Notes under the pieces: model-generated | Database searches by the model: none | Told to the model about the DNA's origin: nothing | The model's input: the letters and a program-made list of their open reading frames with translations, nothing else | Program-made: the position numbers and the translations under genes | Shown: in pieces, positions 57,042 to 64,000 of the stretch | Position numbering within the stretch: position 1 is the first letter of the stretch | Layout of the letters: each line of letters opens with the position of its first letter | Assembly (NCBI GenBank): GCA_030830005.1 | Contig: JAURNV010000031.1 | Coordinates: 62,001 to 126,000, forward strand | Source: Flavobacteriaceae bacterium | GTDB taxonomy: Bacteria; Bacteroidota; Bacteroidia; Flavobacteriales; Flavobacteriaceae | Reading direction: 5' to 3' | DNA length: 64,000 bases

Positions 57042-58115
57042 TTACTGTTGAATGGTTTGAGCAAAGGTCGTTTGCTGTGCCAACCACTTGTTAAAATCTT
57101 TCTCTTCTTCTACAATAATTTTCATTTGCATATTGTAGTGTGATGCGCCACAAATTTTATTACATAGCAACAAATAATCAAACTGATAGGCTTCAAGACT
57201 TTCTTCCCCTTTAGCCATTAACGCTTGACTGTTTTCGTATCTAATACGGTTTATTTTCTCAACTTTTGCTGCCATTTCAGGAGTTTGTCTCATTTCCTCT
57301 GTAGTCATGGTTGGTGTAAAAGCAAATTCTGTAATCATTCCTGGAACACAATTCATTTGTGCCCTAAAGTGAGGCATATACGCTGAGTGCAAGACATCTT
57401 GTGAACGCATTCTAAAATGCACCTCACGTCCTTTGGGTAAGTGTAATTCTTGTACCACAACATCATCTAATCCGTTGGGGTCAGTTGCATCAATACCAAC
57501 CAAATTACGGCCATCATAATCTTGTAAAAACCGAACATTCGCTTCACCCAAAACTCCATCAGCACCCGCGTAACGCGCTTTCCAATTAAACTGTTGCGCA
57601 TAAAGCTCTACAACTAGTGCTTCATCATTTTCTTCAATGTTCATAATGGATGTCCATGTAAACAATCCATACATAATCAATACGGCAAGGGTGATTACGG
57701 GGATAATAGTCCAGATGAATTCAAGTTTGTCATTGTCAGCGTAGAAAAGTGCTTTTTGGTCTTTTTGCCCACGATACTTGTAAGAAAAGTAGTGCAATAG
57801 TGCTTGAGTAATGGTTTGCACAAAGAAGATAAGGGCAAATGAAATCCACATCAAGCGATCAACGTCTTTTCCGTGCTCGGAAGCAGACTCAGGAAGCAAT
57901 ACATCTCCCCACGCCCAAAAAGAATAAATAGTAAGCACATAAATGAATACCAAGAAGGCGAACATTAACTGTCCGTTACGGTGGTTGTCTTGGTCGTTTG
58001 CCACCTGCGAATCGTCTTTGGTTTGACCATATTGGGAAAGCTCAAAAATCTTAGTGATTTGCCAGATGGAAATTCCCACTAAAACCAAAATCGCGAAAAG
58101 AATAACTGCAGTCAT
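57042..58115 (-). CDS. ctaC: Cytochrome c oxidase subunit II
   Basis: This 357-residue subunit accepts electrons at the CuA centre. It has N-terminal membrane helices near residues 4-22 and 50-72 plus one near 130-150 (KLEFIWTIIPVITLAVLIMYGLFTW). A periplasmic cupredoxin domain follows. The CuA ligands are in CNKICGASHYNMQM near the C-terminus, with an earlier His in VLHSAYMPHF. It has no fused cytochrome c domain. It lies 15 bp after the ActF-like gene and before ctaD. Confidence 0.95.
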   Translation of the reverse strand: MTAVILFAILVLVGISIWQITKIFELSQYGQTKDDSQVANDQDNHRNGQLMFAFLVFIYVLTIYSFWAWGDVLLPESASEHGKDVDRLMWISFALIFFVQTITQALLHYFSYKYRGQKDQKALFYADNDKLEFIWTIIPVITLAVLIMYGLFTWTSIMNIEENDEALVVELYAQQFNWKARYAGADGVLGEANVRFLQDYDGRNLVGIDATDPNGLDDVVVQELHLPKGREVHFRMRSQDVLHSAYMPHFRAQMNCVPGMITEFAFTPTMTTEEMRQTPEMAAKVEKINRIRYENSQALMAKGEESLEAYQFDYLLLCNKICGASHYNMQMKIIVEEEKDFNKWLAQQTTFAQTIQQ

Positions 58116-58130
58116 TTACTTGTTCTCTAT

Positions 58131-59495
58131 TTAATATACAAATCGTTCACTTTCTCCTAAATATGGGTCGCCACTTGTTTCCAAAGGAGCTTTGCTCAAT
58201 GCATTGAAAACCACATAAATAAAGAGTCCTGCAAAAAACAGGAACGCTCCTATTTCTGCCCATCCTATAAACCATTGATCTCCAACAGTTGCAGGCATAA
58301 TCATATTGAAAATATCAACATAATGTCCTAGGATTATAATAATTCCCGCCATTACAATTATCCAATTAGAACGCTTGTAATCGCTACTCATTAAAATAAG
58401 CAATGGGAAAATGAAATTCATTGCAACCATACCAAAAAACGGCAGGTTGTAGTCATCTATTCTAGTGAGGAAATACGTTACTTCTTCAGGGATATTGGAA
58501 TACCAAATTAACATGAATTGCGAAAACCATAAATACGTCCAAAATACACTCAGCCCAAACATAAACTTAGCCAAATCATGTAAGTGATTGTGCGTTAGTT
58601 TAGGTAAATACCCCTTCGATTTAAGATAGATTGAAACCAAAGCAATTACAGTAACTGCCGTAACTAGCATACTGGCCAATACGTACCATCCAAACAATGT
58701 GCTAAACCAGTGCGGGTCTAAAGACATAATCCAATCCCACGACATCATAGATTCGGTAACAAAGAAAAATACCAAGAAAGCCGCAGAGATGCGGAAATTC
58801 TTTTTGTGATTGCTAATATCGCCAGCCTTTGCATGATCCTGTGCCAGTGAAAATCTACGTGAAAAATAGCGGTAAGCGTTCCACCCTAAAAGATAAATTG
58901 CTGCGCGAATTAAGAAAAAGGGCACATTTAAATAGCCTACTTTTCCTTGTATAATTTCGTCATGTGCTACGGTTTCAGCATCCATCCATACAAATAAGTG
59001 ATTGGCATGAAGTCCAGTAAGCACTAAGAATACATAAATTATAATTGACCCTGGTACTAAATACGCCGTGATTCCTTCCATGACACGATATAACAATATG
59101 GACCAACCTGCTTGTGCAGCACGTTGAATGGCGTAGAATGCAAGGGTACCAAGTGCAATCATAAAGAAGAAGAAAGCAGCAACGTAGAGTGCCGCCCAAG
59201 GCTTGTTTTGAAGTTGGTGCAATAGGTGTTTGCCATGAGCGTCATCGTGATGCTCTTCATGCGCATCAACGTGAGTGTTCGCTGCGGTATGGTCATCCTG
59301 TGTCTCGTGATGTTTTTCCTCGCCTTGACTCACCGTTTCATGTTTTTCTTCATGTTCGCCATGGGCATCGGCAACCATGGCTTGTGCTTCTTCTACAGTA
59401 GAAGGGGCAGTCATAAAGCCAATAGCTAACCCAATAACGCCAAGCCCCATAAGAGCAAAAGCTGTGATTTTAAGTCGTTGAGCAAAAGTATACAT
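58131..59495 (-). CDS. actF: Alternative complex III subunit ActF-like (quinol:cytochrome c oxidoreductase)
   Basis: This 454-residue integral membrane protein has about ten helices and matches the ActF subunit of alternative complex III, which oxidises menaquinol. An N-terminal helix is followed by a polar stretch (about residues 42-90) rich in His, Glu and Asp, then helices such as VSIYLKSKGYLPKLTHNHLHDLAKFMFGLSVFW. The polar stretch is unusual and could bind metal. It lies 6 bp after the cytochrome c gene. Confidence 0.9.
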   Translation of the reverse strand: MYTFAQRLKITAFALMGLGVIGLAIGFMTAPSTVEEAQAMVADAHGEHEEKHETVSQGEEKHHETQDDHTAANTHVDAHEEHHDDAHGKHLLHQLQNKPWAALYVAAFFFFMIALGTLAFYAIQRAAQAGWSILLYRVMEGITAYLVPGSIIIYVFLVLTGLHANHLFVWMDAETVAHDEIIQGKVGYLNVPFFLIRAAIYLLGWNAYRYFSRRFSLAQDHAKAGDISNHKKNFRISAAFLVFFFVTESMMSWDWIMSLDPHWFSTLFGWYVLASMLVTAVTVIALVSIYLKSKGYLPKLTHNHLHDLAKFMFGLSVFWTYLWFSQFMLIWYSNIPEEVTYFLTRIDDYNLPFFGMVAMNFIFPLLILMSSDYKRSNWIIVMAGIIIILGHYVDIFNMIMPATVGDQWFIGWAEIGAFLFFAGLFIYVVFNALSKAPLETSGDPYLGESERFVY

Positions 59496-59501
59496 GGCTA
59501 T

Positions 59502-60044
59502 TTATTTTGTCAGTTCGTTACGTAAATACATTACATGTTGGGCAATCTGCCAACGTTCTGTGGCGCTTACCTGTCCGGCATGCGAGCCCATAGCATTTTT
59601 GCCGTACATCAATACGTGGTAAATACTACCCTCTGTGATTTCTCTGTCGGCATAGCTTGGAATTCCTAAAAACTTCTCGCGTTTCATTAAAATGCCTTGT
59701 CCGTCTCCTTTGCTACCGTGACAAACCGCACAATAAACGCCATACAATTCTTTTCCTTCAGCACGGTGTGCTTCGGATTTCTCAAGAGGCGATAACAAGT
59801 TAGATTTTGCATCTTCGTAGCCTTCATTTGTGTCTGGGTAATCATAAGGTGCCCACCCTCTAGCAACCGTGCCTTCAACAGGCAGTTGTGCCGCGATACC
59901 ATTTGCAAAAGCAGCTGACTCCACATACGTTTCATAACCAACAGCCTCATACATATTTGGGAAATATTGATAGTTGGGTTTCGATGCGTCAAAACAAGAC
60001 GACAACATTAAGGAAACAAATAAAATACAACCTAACTTTTTCAT
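59502..60044 (-). CDS. actE: Alternative complex III mono-heme cytochrome c (ActE-like lipoprotein)
   Basis: This 180-residue protein has a lipoprotein signal with lipobox LSSC (Cys17). One heme c site is at CAVCH (Cys105, Cys108, His109), and a later Met in MYGKNAMGSH is the likely axial ligand. It passes electrons from alternative complex III to the oxidase. It overlaps the ActD gene by 4 bp. Confidence 0.93.
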   Translation of the reverse strand: MKKLGCILFVSLMLSSCFDASKPNYQYFPNMYEAVGYETYVESAAFANGIAAQLPVEGTVARGWAPYDYPDTNEGYEDAKSNLLSPLEKSEAHRAEGKELYGVYCAVCHGSKGDGQGILMKREKFLGIPSYADREITEGSIYHVLMYGKNAMGSHAGQVSATERWQIAQHVMYLRNELTK

Positions 60045-60571
60045 GCGTCGTGGTTTTCATGTATACTAATATCAATCGCCCCCGATTTTTTCAATAGGGT
60101 TAGCAACTTTTTTTCATCCCCTTGGATGGCAACTTGCATCAAAAACTTATCATCAGTAGTTTCAGGCATAGGATTTTCGGCTTTTTTAAAAGGCCATAAT
60201 TTGCTTCTCAAATAAAATGTAATCACCATAAGGTGGGCAGCAAAAAATACAGTCATTTCAAATATCACAGGAACAAAAGCTGGTAAGTTTTCCATAAACG
60301 TAAAACTAGGTTTCCCGCCAATATTTTGAGGCCAATCTTCGATCATGATATGGTTTATCATTGTTAAAGCAACGGAAAAACCCAATATACCATATAAAAA
60401 TGCAGCTACAGCAATTCGAGTACCTGCTAAACCCATCGCATGATCTAGTCCATGAACAGGGAAAGGAGTAAACACTTCTTCAATATGATAGTCTGCCTTT
60501 TTTACATCTTTTACAGCATGTAAAAGGGTATCATCATCGTCATAAACGGCATGTACTAATTTACTACTCAT
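60041..60571 (-). CDS. actD: Alternative complex III subunit ActD (DUF3341)
   Basis: This 176-residue protein has a soluble N-terminal part (VHAVYDDDDTLLHAVKDVKKADYHIEEVFTPFPVHGLDHAMGL) and two membrane helices near residues 55-80 and 100-125, the DUF3341 pattern. It is a structural subunit anchoring the iron-sulphur part to the membrane part. It overlaps both neighbours by a few bases (60564-60571 and 60041-60044). Confidence 0.92.
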   Translation of the reverse strand: MSSKLVHAVYDDDDTLLHAVKDVKKADYHIEEVFTPFPVHGLDHAMGLAGTRIAVAAFLYGILGFSVALTMINHIMIEDWPQNIGGKPSFTFMENLPAFVPVIFEMTVFFAAHLMVITFYLRSKLWPFKKAENPMPETTDDKFLMQVAIQGDEKKLLTLLKKSGAIDISIHENHDA

Positions 60572-61949
60572 GGCTATGGGTGTTTTTGTATTTATCTCCC
60601 GATGATTTCAAAATTGATTTTACTTCTGCTTGTGCAATTACTGGGAAGGTACGTGCGTAGAGTAAAAAAAGAACAAAGAAAAAACCAATCGTTCCGATAA
60701 AAATTCCAATATCAACAAAAGTGGGCGAGAACATCGTCCAAGAAGAAGGTAGGTAATCGCGATGCAGCGAGGTTACAATAATTACGAAACGCTCAAACCA
60801 CATTCCAATATTAACAACTATAGAAATTATAAAAGAGAACATGATACTCGTGCGTAGTTTTTTAAACCACATCAGCTGTGGAGAGAAAACGTTGCAGGTC
60901 ATCATCGCCCAATAAGCCCACCAATAAGGGCCAGTTGCTCGATTTAAGAACGCGTACTGTTCATATTCTACTCCTGAATACCACGCAATAAATAATTCCG
61001 TGATATAGGCAACCCCAACAATAGAGCCAGTAATCATGATTACGATATTCATCAGTTCTATGTGCTGAAGAGTAATATAATTTTCAAGGCGTGAAACTTT
61101 ACGCATGATGATAAGCAAAGTGTTTACCATAGCAAATCCTGAAAATATCGCCCCAGCAACAAAGTATGGTGGAAAAATGGTCGTGTGCCAACCAGGAATA
61201 ACCGATGTGGCAAAGTCAAAAGATACAATAGTATGTACCGAAAGTACAAGTGGTGTAGCCAACCCTGCCAAAACTAAGGATACTTCTTCGAAACGCTGCC
61301 AGTCTTTAGCCCGTCCACTCCAACCAAAACTCAAGAGGCCGTAAATTTTCTTTTGGAACGGTTTAATGGCTCTATCGCGAATCATGGCAAAATCAGGGAG
61401 TAATCCTGTCCACCAGAATACCAAGGATACCGATAAATAGGTTGAAATCGCAAATACGTCCCAAAGCAAGGGTGAGTTAAAGTTTACCCACAGTGACCCA
61501 AATTGATTTGGAATAGGCAATACCCAATATGCCAACCAAGGTCTCCCCATGTGGATGATTGGAAATAATCCTGCCTGAATAACAGAGAAGATAGTCATTG
61601 CCTCGGCAGAGCGGTTAATGGCCATACGCCATTTTTGACGGAACAGTAAAAGTACCGCAGAAATTAAGGTCCCTGCATGTCCGATACCTACCCACCATAC
61701 AAAGTTGGTAATATCCCATGCCCAACCAACCGTTTTATTTAATCCCCATACACCAATTCCCGTAGAAACGGTGTAAATGATGCAGCCCAACCCCCACAAA
61801 AAAGCGGTCAAGGCAATACCAAACGCCAAGAACCATTGCTTGTTAGGTGGATTTTCAACCGGAGCTGCAATATCGACCGTTACGTCATGGTACGATTTAT
61901 TCCCTGTAACTAGGGGCTTTCTGATAGGTGCTTCGTAGTGACTAGCCAT
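60564..61949 (-). CDS. actC: Alternative complex III subunit ActC (NrfD/PsrC-type)
   Basis: This 461-residue NrfD-family membrane protein has about ten helices and carries the quinol site. Segments such as WAWDITNFVWWVGIGHAGTLISAVLLLFRQ and ITGSIVGVAYITELFIAWYSG are typical. It lies 10 bp after the ActB gene and overlaps actD. The actB-C-D-E-F order followed by oxidase genes is the standard supercomplex arrangement. Confidence 0.94.
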   Translation of the reverse strand: MASHYEAPIRKPLVTGNKSYHDVTVDIAAPVENPPNKQWFLAFGIALTAFLWGLGCIIYTVSTGIGVWGLNKTVGWAWDITNFVWWVGIGHAGTLISAVLLLFRQKWRMAINRSAEAMTIFSVIQAGLFPIIHMGRPWLAYWVLPIPNQFGSLWVNFNSPLLWDVFAISTYLSVSLVFWWTGLLPDFAMIRDRAIKPFQKKIYGLLSFGWSGRAKDWQRFEEVSLVLAGLATPLVLSVHTIVSFDFATSVIPGWHTTIFPPYFVAGAIFSGFAMVNTLLIIMRKVSRLENYITLQHIELMNIVIMITGSIVGVAYITELFIAWYSGVEYEQYAFLNRATGPYWWAYWAMMTCNVFSPQLMWFKKLRTSIMFSFIISIVVNIGMWFERFVIIVTSLHRDYLPSSWTMFSPTFVDIGIFIGTIGFFFVLFLLYARTFPVIAQAEVKSILKSSGDKYKNTHSHE

Positions 61950-61959
61950 AAATCGTTTC

Positions 61960-64000
61960 TTAGGTATTTCTAACTTTTACTTGATACATTACGTTGGGCT
62001 CTGTACCTACACTTTCCAACAAGTGATACATCCGCTTGTCATCTTTTAGGTGAGCCACTTCACTTTCTTTATCATTAATGTCGCCAAATACCATGGCACC
62101 ATTACCACACGCACTTGAACATGCTGTATTAAACTCACCATCTTTTATCTCTCGCCCTTCCAATTTGGCGTCCAAAATGGTTTTTTGTGTGCGCTGGATA
62201 CATAACGAACATTTTTCCATTACTCCACGAGAGCGTACCACTACGTCAGGATTTAAGACCATTCGGCCCAAATCATCGTTCATATGGAAATCAAATTCAT
62301 CATTCTTGCTGTACAAGAACCAGTTGAAACGACGGACTTTATAAGGACAGTTGTTTGCACAATAACGAGTTCCTACACAACGGTTGTAGGCCATATGGTT
62401 TTGACCTTGACGGCCATGTGATGTTGCTGCCACAGGACATACAGTCTCACAAGGCGCATGATTACAATGTTGACACATTACCGGCTGGAAAGTAACCTGT
62501 GGGTTCGCCGCAGGGTCTTCCAACTTTCCAAATGTAGAAAGTGATTCGCCTAATCCACTAATATTATCAACGATTTCAAGATCTTCTTCAAATGTTTGTT
62601 CCGATGAGTAATAACGATCTATACGTAGCCAGTGCATGTCGCGCGATTTGCGAATTTCGTGCTTGCCCACAACAGGAACGTTATTCTCGGCATGACAAGC
62701 AATCACACAAGCACCACAACCCGTACATGCATTTAAATCAATAGAAAGATTGAAGTGGTGACCGATAGAACGATCAAATGCTTGCCACATGTCCGCTTCC
62801 TTAGATGTAACATCTATCTCCACATGATCACGAGAAACCTGTGTCATCGGATTCCAATACTTAGCATCTTTGGTATTGAAAATTTCAAGAGTAGTTTCAC
62901 GAACAATTTCACCCCTACCCATTAGCGTATTTTGTAACTGGGTACAAGCAAATTCATGCATGCCTGAAGTTGCTGCAACGGATACTGTTTGTACTAAATT
63001 AAAATTGTTGTAAAGCTGATACGCATTTGCACCTACCTGCATTTCGGATTTCATTCCGGCAGTTTTACCGTAACCAAATGCTAAACCAACGGTTCCTTTT
63101 GCTTGACCCGGCTGTATGAGAACAGGCGCTTTTACGCTTGTATTATTCAATTTTATTTCTGCTATACTTCCATTTAAAGCCCCATCAGATTGGTTGCTGT
63201 TTATAAGCCCCAAAACTTCTGCATCGGCTTTTGAAATGGTAAGGTAATTGTCCCAAGTAACTCGGGTAATGGGATCGGGAAGTTCTTGCAACCAAGGGTT
63301 GTTTGCTTGCTGCCCATCGCCGATAGCTGTTTTGGTGTAGAGGTGTAATTCTAACCCCGACTTGGCTTTTGCGCGGATGAGACGTTGCATAAGAGCGTTT
63401 ACGTTATCGTTATACCGTAAATTATCTGTTTTGTTAGTTACATAAAACCCATCATGAAGTGCTTGGTTAAACGACACCCCTGTCAAAATATTTGAAGACC
63501 AGTACGCTTTGATGGCATCTTCATATTTTTGAGTGCTTCCACTTAATGAAAGTAAAACGTCTTGAAATTGTTTTGTGTCAAATAAAGGACGAATTGTTGG
63601 TTGTGTAAGTGCAAAATATCCTGTTTTAAGTTCTACATCCCCCCAAGACTCTAGATAGTGAGGTGCTGCGCCTACCCACTGGCAGTTTGCAGCAGTTTCG
63701 TCAATTTTTTGGCTAAACGTGATGGCGAGCTTTGCTTTTTTAAGTCCAACCACAAATGCATCGGCATTAGGTAAGGTGTATGCCGGATTTACTCCCGCCA
63801 TTATAACACCCGAAACATTCCCTGCATTTAAGTCGTTCACCAATTGATTCATAAGACTCGCATCGCCTTGACGCAATGTTGAGTTCTGCGCTGTATCAAC
63901 AACCGCTGAATCCAAGATTTTGTTAATAGCCAACACTGCACGTTGCGCATCTTCACTTTGTAAACCTGTAACCACAACACCTCCTTTACCCGCGTTTTTT
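61960..64000 (-). CDS. actB: Alternative complex III subunit ActB, molybdopterin-oxidoreductase-like and iron-sulphur (5' end outside window)
   Basis: About 680 C-terminal codons are present; the reading frame stays open to the right edge, so the start is outside. The first part matches a molybdopterin-oxidoreductase-like domain, which in ActB carries no molybdenum. The C-terminal ferredoxin-like part has four cluster motifs: CTGCGACVIACHAENN, CQHCNHAPCETVCPVA, CVGTRYCANNCPYKVRRFNW and CSLCIQRTQ. It transfers electrons from quinol towards the cytochrome subunits. Confidence 0.94.
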   Translation of the reverse strand, partial: KNAGKGGVVVTGLQSEDAQRAVLAINKILDSAVVDTAQNSTLRQGDASLMNQLVNDLNAGNVSGVIMAGVNPAYTLPNADAFVVGLKKAKLAITFSQKIDETAANCQWVGAAPHYLESWGDVELKTGYFALTQPTIRPLFDTKQFQDVLLSLSGSTQKYEDAIKAYWSSNILTGVSFNQALHDGFYVTNKTDNLRYNDNVNALMQRLIRAKAKSGLELHLYTKTAIGDGQQANNPWLQELPDPITRVTWDNYLTISKADAEVLGLINSNQSDGALNGSIAEIKLNNTSVKAPVLIQPGQAKGTVGLAFGYGKTAGMKSEMQVGANAYQLYNNFNLVQTVSVAATSGMHEFACTQLQNTLMGRGEIVRETTLEIFNTKDAKYWNPMTQVSRDHVEIDVTSKEADMWQAFDRSIGHHFNLSIDLNACTGCGACVIACHAENNVPVVGKHEIRKSRDMHWLRIDRYYSSEQTFEEDLEIVDNISGLGESLSTFGKLEDPAANPQVTFQPVMCQHCNHAPCETVCPVAATSHGRQGQNHMAYNRCVGTRYCANNCPYKVRRFNWFLYSKNDEFDFHMNDDLGRMVLNPDVVVRSRGVMEKCSLCIQRTQKTILDAKLEGREIKDGEFNTACSSACGNGAMVFGDINDKESEVAHLKDDKRMYHLLESVGTEPNVMYQVKVRNT

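Overview
The window comes from a member of the Flavobacteriia (phylum Bacteroidota). Several things point there: an intact sprA, the giant type IX secretion translocon gene; SusC-like TonB-dependent receptors with a carboxypeptidase-regulatory-like N-terminal domain; an atpD-atpC pair apart from the other ATP synthase genes; an alternative complex III next to an aa3-type oxidase; weak or absent Shine-Dalgarno sequences; and TAnnTTTG -7 promoter boxes. Most genes lie on the minus strand and are ordinary housekeeping genes of an aerobic, gluconeogenic heterotroph. The exception is an AT-rich accessory island at about 18.05-26.2 kb.

Layout. 1-6.7 kb: a partial BtuB-like receptor, ATP synthase epsilon and beta, a second large TonB-dependent receptor and a small outer-membrane protein. 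6.8-9.1 kb: an ExbB-ExbD-ExbD energy-transducing operon with an extra four-helix membrane protein. 9.2-12.2 kb: tRNA-Ser(GGA), tatD, a retropepsin-like protease, an outer-membrane beta-barrel protein and a VOC protein. 12.3-16.25 kb: odhA-odhB (2-oxoglutarate dehydrogenase). 16.36-18.05 kb: a umuC-umuD error-prone polymerase operon in reversed order. 18.05-26.2 kb: accessory island. 26.3-33.3 kb: a lipoprotein, tsaB, and a five-gene tripartite ABC efflux operon. 33.35-38.3 kb: heme O synthase, two oxidase subunit III genes, subunit IV, SCO and assembly proteins. 38.3-40.3 kb: two tandem tonB genes and gcvH. 40.3-55.2 kb: sprA, ruvA, pckA, fbp, maeB, queG and ruvB. 55.3-64 kb: oxidase subunits I and II and alternative complex III genes, running off the right edge.

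The most interesting region is the island. It looks like a decayed integron-like system. A tyrosine recombinase with an IntI-like C-terminal tail is broken by a frameshift. Its 5' end and leader, which carries repeated ATATACG boxes and an inverted repeat, are duplicated as a 208-bp copy about 5 kb away at about 94% identity. In both copies the shared sequence stops at the same GTT triplet, after which unrelated AT-rich genes begin, as expected for cassette insertion at an attI site. Two long imperfect hairpins resembling attC sites end the gene groups. The island also carries a REP-associated tyrosine transposase with inverted REP palindromes and a 79-bp hairpin repeat in two copies, one of which has replaced the signal-peptide region of a metalloprotease gene.

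How the genes work together: alternative complex III oxidises menaquinol and passes electrons to the aa3-type oxidase (ctaD, ctaC, two subunit III genes and subunit IV), with ctaB, SCO and DUF420 proteins supplying heme and copper. The proton gradient drives ATP synthase and the ExbB/ExbD/TonB systems that energise the outer-membrane receptors. malic enzyme, pckA and fbp form a gluconeogenic group beside 2-oxoglutarate dehydrogenase. All assignments are read from sequence and family knowledge only; no database search was run.
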